From positions 1 through 8,425 of the forward strand of contig SXHS01000263.1 in NCBI GenBank assembly GCA_005773145.1: DNA of 8,425 nucleotides. The letters are read 5' to 3'. Under the pieces are notes generated by a model. The model saw nothing but the letters and a program-made list of their open reading frames with translations, was not told the origin of the DNA and searched no databases. The position numbers were made by a program, and so were the translations under genes. The first letter of the stretch is position 1. Every line of letters begins with the position of its first letter. Source of the stretch: Planctomycetaceae bacterium (GTDB lineage Bacteria > Planctomycetota > Planctomycetia > Pirellulales > Pirellulaceae). Shown here piece by piece: positions 1 to 6,282 of the stretch.

Positions 1-81
1 CTAGATCGCACAATTGCCCTGAGTTGCCTATCTCCCCAAATCTTCCCGATTCGTGATCGTTGTGCCACACAAGTCAGCCTT

Positions 82-235
82 GGGCCCCGAAGGGCAACGC
101 CGTCACGGATTTCTTGATGGGGCCGTTCGATCGTCAGGGCCATGGGCCCGACCGTTTGTAGATCCCCCAAACTAGGAGCGAGAGAGACCTCATTTTTCCC
201 GGTCAAAATCCGTCACGCGTTGCCCTTCGGGGCCC
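82..235. repeat. Imperfect ~30-bp inverted repeat enclosing ~93 bp (MITE-like candidate)
   Basis: The left arm (82-112) and right arm (206-235) are reverse complements over about 30 bases, with one inserted base and one or two mismatches near their middle. They enclose 93 bases without a coding frame. The outer end of the right arm contains GCCC-TTCG-GGGC (222-233), which in plus-strand RNA is a UUCG-tetraloop mini-hairpin; the left arm gives the same in minus-strand RNA. TCAGCC occurs just outside both arms (74-79 and 240-245), but unequally spaced from them, so it is only a weak target-duplication candidate. The whole 154-bp unit has the size of a non-autonomous mobile or dispersed palindromic element. 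A long RNA stem or transcription terminator for an upstream gene is the alternative. No transposase is nearby. Confidence 0.6.
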
Positions 236-336
236 GATATCAGCCCAGCTCGAGGCTAGAAGATGTGTGGGTTGCATGTCGTCACGTACTGGAACCGATT
301 CTGTGCCGCGAAAGTTGGTTCGTTACATAAATCCTG

Positions 337-363
337 TTGACAAAAACTATACGTACGTATACT
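337..363 (+). promoter_or_regulatory. Sigma70-like promoter for the 457-1665 gene
   Basis: A perfect -35 box TTGACA (337-342) is followed by TATACT (358-363) after a 15-bp spacer. TACTGT (360-365) is an alternative -10 with the standard 17-bp spacing but poorer sequence. Transcription would begin near 370, giving a leader of about 85-90 bases before the ATG at 457. The site lies in AT-rich sequence that contrasts with the GC-rich surroundings. The TTG inside the -35 box opens the reading frame of the downstream gene, so a longest-frame caller would wrongly place the protein start in the promoter. Confidence 0.6.
348..361. promoter_or_regulatory. Perfect 14-bp palindrome TATACGTACGTATA (operator candidate)
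   Basis: TATACGTACGTATA is identical to its own reverse complement. It occupies the -35/-10 spacer and the first four bases of the TATACT box, exactly where a dimeric repressor would block polymerase. The flanking bases A346 and T363 extend the symmetry after one C/C mismatch. Which regulator binds cannot be told from the site. No regulator gene lies in the window, and the downstream protein shows no recognisable DNA-binding domain. Confidence 0.5.
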
Positions 364-444
364 GTATGGGTGAACACTCTAGATTGCCCAATCGTTTGCG
401 AGGCTTTTGGGCACCAGTCTTCTGCGAACCGAACCTTGATCAAC

Positions 445-450
445 AGGAGA
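445..450 (+). promoter_or_regulatory. Shine-Dalgarno site deciding the 457 start
   Basis: AGGAGA sits six bases before ATG 457. It is the strongest ribosome binding site in the region and supports the ATG over the in-frame TTG at 337, which has none and lies inside the -35 box. Confidence 0.8.
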
Positions 451-456
451 AAGACG

Positions 457-1665
457 ATGATTAGCCGAAAACTAATGGATCCGTTTGGGCACGATGGCCG
501 AATGGACGAGGCGATTGTGTTGAATGTGGTAGCGGACGATCGCGCGGCATGTGGTATTGTGTCCCGGGATCTCGCGATCGCGGTAGTCGCCGCGCTGGGA
601 GCTGATCCTGAGACGATCGGCGAGCTAGAACAAGCGTTGGGGCGTGCCATCTCGACAGACGAGGCGACCGATTTTTTTGGCGGCTGGCCGGCGATTGTCC
701 GGGAACATTTGTCGCCGGGCACTGCGGCGGTGGGGATTGACCTGCCGGGCCGTTTGTTGGTGCAGCAGGATCTGCCGTTCGAATTGGAAACGACGGGACA
801 CGTTTACTGGCGCGAGGGGGGCGAGTCGACCGACATTCGTCTGTTCTATGGACTGCCCGACGAATGGCTGTTGGCGGATCATTGGCGCCGCTGGCGCCGA
901 CTTGCCGAATCCCGTCGGCGCGATCGTCGGTTGGTGCCCGCTTGCGACGCGCGTCGGGTTCTCTTCCACGAAGCGATTCCCTACGTGGTCGAACAGTGCC
1001 GCACGCCACAGTCAAAAATCGATCCACTGCTGGACATCCATGCGAATTGGCTGCTGACACCGCAGGCCGATTTGGCAAACCGCCCGCCGCGAGATGTGCT
1101 GCTGGCGCGACAGGATACGATCGATCGTGATTTGCAGTATCAAGAGTATCATTGGGCCCGGCGCGGCGAGTGTCCACCCGGACTGGAACGGGACGCATGG
1201 GCGTTCCGCTTCGCCGGTTTCGGCACGCATGAGTTTGTCGTTTATCACGGCCTGATGCGGCACCTGATTGAAGTCGGTTGGCAACGTCACCAAACAGGCG
1301 AGGCGGGATCGAGCGACGCGGAAGTGGACCATCTGCGGCGAGAGCAACAGGACTGGCTGCACACACCCCAAGAAGATTTGGCGGGGCACACGCCAGCCCA
1401 GGTGATCGCGCGCGAGCGTGCCCGCTTGCCTCTGGTCGCATCCGCCGAACACGTCATGCTGGACCACGATTGCCCACTCTGCCGGCTCGCGGCCGAGCAG
1501 CCGGGGCCGATATTCTGGCATTTGGATTTACCGGACTGGGATCAGCATTTCGCTTTTTCGACCTGCGAGAACTGGAACCAATGGAGTCATACTCGGGGGG
1601 CAGATGGCGAGGACCTGTCGGGCGATGAGGGGCCCGAATCGCCGGATGCGGGCGCCAGCGATTAG
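457..1665 (+). CDS. Hypothetical protein with duplicated WL-TPQ-DLA motif and C-terminal CPLC segment
   Basis: This 402-residue protein is of unknown function. The start is set by AGGAGA six bases upstream; the frame is open further up to a TTG at 337, but that lies in the promoter. No signal peptide or membrane segment is visible, so it is probably cytoplasmic. The middle is rich in Trp, Arg and acidic residues (141-160 is strongly basic). Two segments about 100 residues apart resemble each other: near 194-217 (NWLLTPQADLANRPPRDVLL) and near 299-320 (DWLHTPQEDLAGHTPAQVIA). Each is a W-L-x-T-P-Q-x-D-L-A core followed by P-x-x-V and Ala-Arg. A CPLC motif (339-342) follows, then an aromatic FWHLD stretch (353-357) and FAFSTC (365-370). 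With only three Cys in that part a zinc site would need His or Asp ligands. The tail (381-402) is acidic and Gly/Pro-rich, probably disordered. The repeat cores recall the W-L-x-T-P element of MbcA/ParS-type antitoxin domains, but the likeness is too short to assign. It is transcribed alone and converges on the next gene. Confidence 0.85.
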   Translation: MISRKLMDPFGHDGRMDEAIVLNVVADDRAACGIVSRDLAIAVVAALGADPETIGELEQALGRAISTDEATDFFGGWPAIVREHLSPGTAAVGIDLPGRLLVQQDLPFELETTGHVYWREGGESTDIRLFYGLPDEWLLADHWRRWRRLAESRRRDRRLVPACDARRVLFHEAIPYVVEQCRTPQSKIDPLLDIHANWLLTPQADLANRPPRDVLLARQDTIDRDLQYQEYHWARRGECPPGLERDAWAFRFAGFGTHEFVVYHGLMRHLIEVGWQRHQTGEAGSSDAEVDHLRREQQDWLHTPQEDLAGHTPAQVIARERARLPLVASAEHVMLDHDCPLCRLAAEQPGPIFWHLDLPDWDQHFAFSTCENWNQWSHTRGADGEDLSGDEGPESPDAGASD

Positions 1666-2117
1666 CCGTCCGCCGCGTCGTCCCCACAGAAATCGATGCC
1701 GGCCCATACGGTTTTCTCAAACCGGTAGGGACCGGGCAGACCCGCCCGGAGGAAAGCCAAGACCTGGTGGCGTTCGGCCAACGTATCGTGTAACTCGCCG
1801 ATCAATTGGGCGAACGGCACTTGTCCTCGCCCACGCATCCACAACGTGTTCCCCAAAACCGGGTCGTCATCCGCACCCGCACAGCGGATGTCGACCGTCT
1901 GCGGGTGGCCGCCGGATATGGGCACCCACGCCATGATCGACAAGGTCGGCACGGCGTGGGGCCATTCGGCAACGGACGCGCCGACATGAACCAGTCGCTG
2001 GCTGCTGGCCCGGTCCAACTGCATGTTGGCGTGGTTGACGACCAGCCCAACTTCCTGGCATGCGGAGACCATCCTCCGCTTGACATCTTCTGCCGGTTCT
2101 CGTCCCGCTCGATTCAT
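1662..2117 (-). CDS. Hypothetical protein, 151 aa
   Basis: I do not recognise this family. The start ATG at 2117 is preceded by AAGGA (2130-2126) eight bases upstream, supporting the frame. The protein is soluble-looking with no signal peptide or membrane helix. It has a charged N-terminus (1-16), a central hydrophobic PTLSIMAWVPISGG segment (57-70) likely forming a strand, and a C-terminal part that looks helical around 101-124 before an acidic tail. Two of its three Cys (20 and 79) and the third at 144 do not form a known motif. The gene starts 45 bases after the stop of the membrane protein upstream, and the two are probably co-transcribed. Its TAA stop overlaps the TAG of the convergent gene within the four bases TTAG (1662-1665). 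Confidence 0.7.
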   Translation of the reverse strand: MNRAGREPAEDVKRRMVSACQEVGLVVNHANMQLDRASSQRLVHVGASVAEWPHAVPTLSIMAWVPISGGHPQTVDIRCAGADDDPVLGNTLWMRGRGQVPFAQLIGELHDTLAERHQVLAFLRAGLPGPYRFEKTVWAGIDFCGDDAADG

Positions 2118-2162
2118 GTCGCGTATCCTTGAATCTGTGCGAGAACCTTACCTACGGGCCGA

Positions 2163-3452
2163 TTAACGCCGGGACACGTCGGGGAGCGGAATACGTGCGG
2201 ACAGCCAGAGCGCCGCCGGGCTGGCTGGCACCAGCGTCTCACCATGCGTCCCCAGCATCTTGATCAATTCGACGCTCGGCAGGGGCTGCGACGTGGTTTG
2301 CACCAGCGGTCCGCGCTCCTGCATTAACAGGACACTCTCTCTTGAATCCAATCCAGAAACAAGACCGGCCACGGACGGATCGCACTCGCCAACCAAGCGC
2401 AGACCTTCGTGGTCAAGCTCAAAGTAGGCGGCCAGTTGCGTGAAGGGTAGCCCCGCCGACGAATCGGTTTCGGCCGAAGGGGCAGGGGGGGCCGTCGTCT
2501 GCCACGCCTGGCTGATGTCTCGGCAAAGGGATGGGCTTACCATGCCCGGTCCGGCGCGCAGACTGCCACTCAGGTGCTCCAGCCGTCCCGCCCGGATTCT
2601 CGCGTGCCCACCGAGAACATGGGCCTCTCCTCGCAATTCATAGGGAAACGGTGCGGCCAACAGCTGATCCAGCAGCAAATGGTTGAGATCTCCAGCGACC
2701 TCGCCGTTCCACGTCTCGTCCGCACATTCCAACCAAATGGAGCCGCAGAATTTTGCGGATTCCAAACGCGACCGCCAAGCCGGGTAAGGGGAGGTCAACA
2801 CCCAGCAGGGGAGCGCATGTCGCTTGGTATCGACCTCGCATCGCGTGGTGATTCCGTCGGGTTGGCGATCGCGTTCGATTTTGATCTGAATGGGATCCCC
2901 CGCCAGAGACTGGGCCAGCCAAAACTGCACATGCAGTTTCGAGCCAAAGGAGGGCCGATCGAGTTCGCAAGTCAGATTCTGGACGTGGAGAGGTGCCTGG
3001 GACGACGGGCCTGCCTCATGCGTACATTCGATCGACAAACGGTCGATGCGCCAGTGCACGTGGTCGGGCCAGCAGGCCTCGCGGCGCAACAGATGCTCGT
3101 GAACCTGATCGATCCACCGCGGCCATTCACCGGCAGGAATGGTCGCTCGCTCGGCGGTGATGAGAAGATCACCTGGCCTTCGCGCGAATCGCACTCCCTC
3201 CAATCGTGCAATTTGCAGTTTTGACTCCAGATCGTACACGCTGAGACCGCGCAGGCATACGACACCGGGGGCGGGATACTGCCAGGAGTCAGCCTCCAGA
3301 CGTACGCCCAAACAGTCGGCGAGCCATTGCCGATCGGCAACGCTGCGAAGCCAGTTTCGCTGCGCGAAGTATCCCACCGCAATGAGGACGGGGAGGACGC
3401 AGATCAGGAGAAAGAGCAGCCGGCAGCCTTGCCGTCGGTTCCACCATTCCAT
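2163..3452 (-). CDS. Membrane-anchored hypothetical protein with AsmA-like look
   Basis: This 429-residue protein has a single N-terminal membrane anchor (about residues 11-29) after a short basic head (RR at 6-7, R11). The rest is therefore most likely on the outer side of the cytoplasmic membrane. Right after the anchor comes a stretch of the kind seen in AsmA/TamB-like proteins, with a short predicted helix, then P-G-V-V-x-L-R-G-L-S-V-Y-D (62-74) and alternating strands. This likeness is by pattern only. The remainder alternates predicted strands and has scattered Cys (at least 10), unusual for an exported protein but without CxxC pairs. I chose ATG 3452 because GGAGAAGGA lies nine bases upstream (3470-3462). 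The frame is open to a TTG at 3494, but that extension reads through a stem-loop and lacks a ribosome site. It follows aroC by 47 bases, so it is probably transcribed with it. A role in lipid or envelope transport would be a guess. Confidence 0.75.
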   Translation of the reverse strand: MEWWNRRQGCRLLFLLICVLPVLIAVGYFAQRNWLRSVADRQWLADCLGVRLEADSWQYPAPGVVCLRGLSVYDLESKLQIARLEGVRFARRPGDLLITAERATIPAGEWPRWIDQVHEHLLRREACWPDHVHWRIDRLSIECTHEAGPSSQAPLHVQNLTCELDRPSFGSKLHVQFWLAQSLAGDPIQIKIERDRQPDGITTRCEVDTKRHALPCWVLTSPYPAWRSRLESAKFCGSIWLECADETWNGEVAGDLNHLLLDQLLAAPFPYELRGEAHVLGGHARIRAGRLEHLSGSLRAGPGMVSPSLCRDISQAWQTTAPPAPSAETDSSAGLPFTQLAAYFELDHEGLRLVGECDPSVAGLVSGLDSRESVLLMQERGPLVQTTSQPLPSVELIKMLGTHGETLVPASPAALWLSARIPLPDVSRR

Positions 3453-3461
3453 GGCGATTGA

Positions 3462-3470
3462 TCCTTCTCC
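3462..3470 (-). promoter_or_regulatory. Shine-Dalgarno site deciding the 3452 start
   Basis: On the minus strand GGAGAAGGA ends nine bases before ATG 3452. It lies inside the longer TTG-initiated frame, which supports the shorter protein with the membrane anchor close to its N-terminus. Confidence 0.65.
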
Positions 3471-3474
3471 GCTC

Positions 3475-3491
3475 GCATCGCCACGCGATGC
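3475..3491 (-). other. Intercistronic stem-loop between aroC and the membrane protein gene
   Basis: On the minus strand GCATCGC-GTG-GCGATGC forms a perfect 7-bp stem with a three-base loop. It begins eight bases after the aroC stop and ends four bases before the next gene's ribosome binding site. No run of T follows it, so it is not a classical intrinsic terminator. It could set the relative yields of the two genes through RNA processing or by shielding the 3' end of the aroC message. With a stem of only seven pairs it could also be chance. Confidence 0.4.
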
Positions 3492-3499
3492 CAAAAACG

Positions 3500-4639
3500 C
3501 TAGTGCTGACGGGCCAACTCATGGAACAAACGCCAGCGCGCCTGCATTTCCTCAATGCTGTCCCCGCCAAACTTATCCACCAGGGCACAAGCGACTTCGA
3601 AGGCCACCACGCATTCCACGATGACGCTAGCTGCCGGCACGGCACAGACATCACTGCGCTCGTAAGCAGCCTGTTCCGACTCTTTCGTGCGTAGATTGAC
3701 GGAGGGAAGCGCCTTGCGCAGTGTACTGATCGGCTTCTTGGCAGCCCGCACGATCAACGGTTGTCCGTTGGTCATGCCGGCCTCCAGGCCCCCGGCGTGG
3801 TTGGTCGGTCTCTGGAAGCCCAAGTGAGACGTGTCCCGTTGCTGCGCATCGAAAACGATCGGGTCGTGGACCTGGGATCCGACGCGTCGGGCGGCCTCAA
3901 AGCCCAAGCCAATCTCGACACCTTTGATCGCCTGGACGGCCATGACGGCCTGCGCGATGCGCCCGTCCAATTTACGATCCCACTGCGCGTGAGTCCCCAA
4001 TCCAAAGGGAAGCCCCTCGACGCGTACCTCCACAACGCCTCCTAGGGTGTCGCCCGCCTTTCCTGTTTGGTCGATCAGGGCTTCGATCGGTTTATCCTGG
4101 CCCGGGTTGAGGGAATAGACACTGCTACTATCCCGCAGGTCCCGATGTTCCGCCATGGTTCCCGCCACCGGCGGAATCGCGACGCCCCCCAGTTCCACCA
4201 CGTATCCGAGTGTTTCAATCCCGAAGATGCCCAATAACTGCTTGGCCAACGCACCGGCGGCGACACGCGCCGTGGTTTCGCGGGCACTGGCCCGTTCCAA
4301 GATCGCCCGCACGGAGCCCAGGTATTTGACCGAACCCGACAAGTCCCCGTGCCCTGGCCTGGGACTCTCGAGGTCCTCCAGGCGCTCCAACTTGAAATCT
4401 TTGTTGATCACCTGCATCGTGATGGGGCTACCGAGGGTTGTACCGCGCCACACGCCGGTGAGAATCTCGACCTCGTCGGTTTCAATCCTTTGACGCCCTC
4501 CACGCCCATATCCGCCCTGGCGACGGCGCAGGTCAGCGTCCACACGCCCCGTATCGATGACCATGCCGGCTGGAAATCCATCCACGATGGCCAGCATGGT
4601 TTTGCCGTGAGATTCGCCTGCTGTCCAATAGCGCAACAT
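3500..4639 (-). CDS. aroC: Chorismate synthase
   Basis: This enzyme converts 5-enolpyruvylshikimate-3-phosphate to chorismate with reduced FMN, the last step of the cytoplasmic shikimate pathway. The 379 residues are within the usual size, and all signature regions are present. They are G-E-S-H-G near the N-terminus (8-12, with the catalytic His 11), the Arg/Gly-rich GGYGRGGRQRIETDEVEILTG area (42-62), RPGHGDLSG (94-102), RASARETTAR (116-125), GGLEAGMTNG (283-292) and RSDVCAVPAA (328-337). It looks intact and functional. The N-terminus MLRYWTAGESHG matches the family's normal start, so ATG 4639 is secure although no Shine-Dalgarno site precedes it; the bases before the start are a C-rich tract in the message. 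The next gene begins 47 bases beyond its stop. No other aromatic-pathway gene is in the window, so aroC is not in a shikimate operon here. Confidence 0.97.
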   Translation of the reverse strand: MLRYWTAGESHGKTMLAIVDGFPAGMVIDTGRVDADLRRRQGGYGRGGRQRIETDEVEILTGVWRGTTLGSPITMQVINKDFKLERLEDLESPRPGHGDLSGSVKYLGSVRAILERASARETTARVAAGALAKQLLGIFGIETLGYVVELGGVAIPPVAGTMAEHRDLRDSSSVYSLNPGQDKPIEALIDQTGKAGDTLGGVVEVRVEGLPFGLGTHAQWDRKLDGRIAQAVMAVQAIKGVEIGLGFEAARRVGSQVHDPIVFDAQQRDTSHLGFQRPTNHAGGLEAGMTNGQPLIVRAAKKPISTLRKALPSVNLRTKESEQAAYERSDVCAVPAASVIVECVVAFEVACALVDKFGGDSIEEMQARWRLFHELARQH

Positions 4640-4642
4640 GCC

Positions 4643-4678
4643 GGGGTCCGGGGGGGCTCTGGGGGGCTGTGGAGGGGG
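4643..4678 (+). promoter_or_regulatory. G-quadruplex-capable tract at the aroC start
   Basis: The plus strand carries four G-runs of 4, 7, 6 and 5 bases (4643-4646, 4650-4656, 4661-4666, 4674-4678) separated by 3, 4 and 7 bases. This fits the standard four-run quadruplex pattern well. It is the template strand for aroC, and the tract ends four bases from the start codon, where a ribosome binding site would normally be. The aroC message would be C-rich and lack a Shine-Dalgarno site there. The tract could impede transcription near the start or keep the leader single-stranded. Folding is inferred from pattern only. Confidence 0.6.
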
Positions 4679-4716
4679 ATGGATCTTGGTTCGTTGGACG
4701 CTTTATAACTCTATCG

Positions 4717-4730
4717 GACCGCCGACCGCC
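4717..4730. repeat. Tandem 7-bp repeat GACCGCC x2 in the aroC leader
   Basis: GACCGCC occurs twice head to tail in the gap between the ligase gene and aroC. On the transcribed side it reads GGCGGTC twice, and it can pair in part with CCGAC further upstream. It is short and may be chance; a direct-repeat protein site is possible. Confidence 0.35.
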
Positions 4731-4763
4731 GTTCTCTGATCAGCAGTCGGGGGATCCCCAGGA

Positions 4764-4789
4764 ATTATATCGTCTCAGCCTGCTGTCAT
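4764..4789 (-). promoter_or_regulatory. Possible promoter for aroC
   Basis: A perfect -10 hexamer TATAAT lies on the minus strand at 4769-4764. The best -35-like match is ATGACA at 4789-4784, but the spacer is only 14 bases, so the assignment rests mainly on the -10. Transcription would start about 115-120 bases before the aroC ATG, giving a leader with two short palindromes (GGGGATCCCC at 4750-4759, CTGATCAG at 4736-4743). If real, aroC is expressed independently of the DUF362/ligase pair. Confidence 0.35.
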
Positions 4790-4821
4790 GCCACCGCTAG
4801 CACACGCGAATCGCCCCCGCG

Positions 4822-6282
4822 TCAGGCGATTGCGGCCGTCAGCTCACGGGACTCCCAATCCGCGTCGGCAGTTACATCGGAGGGGGCGGCCGGAGGCACC
4901 GAATTCGCCATTTCTGGCGTATCGCGTAAGCCGGAGACAACGAAACGAAGTTTTCCCTGTTGAGTTCGAGCAATCTTCGGAACGTAGTCGAACTGCACGT
5001 CCGCTTGGTCACCGAGACGTTGAAAAAACTCCTGACGTAGGTGGCGTTCATCCAACTCGCTAAAACCAGGGTTCTTCACCACGCGCACCATGAGGACGCC
5101 GGGCCTGTTTTGAAAGATCTGGGCCTCGCGTACGGCGGTCATATCCTTGAACACGTGATCCATACGCCCTATGCGTGCGCCATTGCGCAGAACCACGTAG
5201 TCCTCACTGCGTCCATCGATGGCGCTAATTGTCCTACCAGGCAGACCACAATCGCAGGAGCGTTCATCGAGCTCCACGACGTCGCCGACGTCATAGCGGA
5301 GCAATGGGAAGGCCGGATTGGTGAAGTTGGTCCCCACGACGCGCCACCCGCCGCCATTATTGGGCAAAAACTCGACGGCGGCAAAGTCCTCGTCGACGTG
5401 CAGCCGACCATGCGTGCACTCCGAGACATTCGCCGCAGCTTCGGTTAGTCCATAATTATTCGCGGGGCGAACTCCGAATGCCCGTTCCATCGCAGCTGAC
5501 TGCCGGGCCTGCAGGTTCTCACTCCCCGTGGTGATGAACTTCGGTTGATACTTCAGGGACTGCCCTGTGCTTAACAGGTGTTCCGCCAACAATGACAAGA
5601 TGGACGGATAGCCATGCAGCCACGCCGGTTGGCTACGATTGAGTTCCTCCACGTACTGACCCAATGTGTCGGGTGCCAGATGGTAGCCACTGAACAAGAT
5701 CTGCCGCCCCGGCCAGTTGTAGCGCCAGTAGGGGGCCTTCGTCTGTGCGATGGGCACCACTGAGCGACCACCAAAGTATCCGCACCAGGTGCGTAGCGAG
5801 ATTCCCAGTCGTCTGCGGAACCTCCACCAAACGGCCCATTGTTCCTGCATGGCGGCCAGTGTGGTGGGAAAACGGAGCCCACCACCGGTGGTCCCGCTGG
5901 TGTGGGTCATGCGCCAATCGCGCGGCTTGATGGCGGATGAAAAGAAATGTTGCTGCCGCTCTTGCACAACCGACTTAGTCAGAACGGGAAAAACCCGCAT
6001 ATCGTCGAGCGTGCGAATCCGTTCGGGATTCACGCCGTGCTCTCGAAAGAGTTCGCGATAGTACGGAACGGTTGCGGCCGCGTGACGCACGAAGTTCTGT
6101 AACCGCCGGTCGCGAAACACCAACATTTGGTCGGACGACCAGCGTTGTCGCTGCTCGGCAGCCAGTAATTGCTGCGTGAAGCCGCTGCCGAATCGCGTGT
6201 GTTGAATGCGCCAGCCAACCAAGCTGCAGACCGCGTGCTGCGCGGAGATTGGCATACGATGGTAAAGGGCTTCGGTTTTCAT
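4822..6282 (-). CDS. Phenylacetate-CoA ligase/CapK-like adenylate-forming enzyme
   Basis: This 486-residue protein belongs to the PaaK/CapK branch of the ANL adenylating enzymes, which activate a carboxylate as acyl-AMP. The core motifs are present in order: the phosphate-binding loop T-H-T-S-G-T-T-G-G-G (126-135), GYPSILSLLAEHL (224-236), TTGSENL (251-257), the NNYGLTE nucleotide motif (275-281), PLLRYDVGDVVEL (326-338) with the ribose-binding Asp, the C-x-C-G pair (343-346), and GRSEDYVVLRNG (357-368) at the domain hinge. GKLRFVV (443-449) follows, with Lys 444 in place of the usual catalytic lysine of the C-terminal domain. The enzyme looks complete. A 40-residue tail after 450 is Pro/Ala-rich and probably disordered. 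There is no signal peptide. The start ATG overlaps the TGA of the DUF362 gene (ATGA) and has GGAGA ten bases upstream. CapK-type members are common in surface polysaccharide clusters and their substrates are mostly unknown. A true phenylacetate-CoA ligase is unlikely, because no other paa gene is nearby. Confidence 0.9.
   Translation of the reverse strand: MKTEALYHRMPISAQHAVCSLVGWRIQHTRFGSGFTQQLLAAEQRQRWSSDQMLVFRDRRLQNFVRHAAATVPYYRELFREHGVNPERIRTLDDMRVFPVLTKSVVQERQQHFFSSAIKPRDWRMTHTSGTTGGGLRFPTTLAAMQEQWAVWWRFRRRLGISLRTWCGYFGGRSVVPIAQTKAPYWRYNWPGRQILFSGYHLAPDTLGQYVEELNRSQPAWLHGYPSILSLLAEHLLSTGQSLKYQPKFITTGSENLQARQSAAMERAFGVRPANNYGLTEAAANVSECTHGRLHVDEDFAAVEFLPNNGGGWRVVGTNFTNPAFPLLRYDVGDVVELDERSCDCGLPGRTISAIDGRSEDYVVLRNGARIGRMDHVFKDMTAVREAQIFQNRPGVLMVRVVKNPGFSELDERHLRQEFFQRLGDQADVQFDYVPKIARTQQGKLRFVVSGLRDTPEMANSVPPAAPSDVTADADWESRELTAAIA

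Larger units (their letters stand above)
1..456. other. Gene-free leader region upstream of the 457-1665 gene
   Basis: No convincing coding region lies here. A 62-codon frame at 142-330 runs through the right arm of a large inverted repeat and has no Shine-Dalgarno site. The stretch holds the inverted repeat (82-235), about 100 bases of unremarkable sequence, a promoter at 337-363, a 5' leader of roughly 85-90 bases, and the ribosome binding site at 445-450. I saw no tRNA or known RNA fold. Any gene ending at the left edge lies outside the window. Confidence 0.6.

Noticed and set aside
142..330. Small plus-strand frame of 62 codons
   Set aside because: It reads through the right arm of the inverted repeat, has no Shine-Dalgarno site and no recognisable protein features.
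337..456. Upstream extension of the 457-1665 protein to a TTG start at 337
   Set aside because: The TTG is part of the -35 box, has no ribosome binding site, and would translate the promoter. AGGAGA before ATG 457 is far better.
461..1441. 326-codon minus-strand frame antisense to the unknown repeat protein
   Set aside because: Very rich in Arg, Pro and Ala with no ribosome site or motif; the plus-strand gene has a promoter and a ribosome binding site.
2574..3224. 216-codon plus-strand frame opposite the membrane protein gene
   Set aside because: No ribosome site or recognisable fold; the minus-strand frame has a clear membrane anchor and Shine-Dalgarno site.
4822..6282. Genuine phenylacetate degradation enzyme (paaK)
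   Set aside because: The fold is of the same family, but no paa genes are present and the partner is a DUF362 gene, so the substrate is left open.
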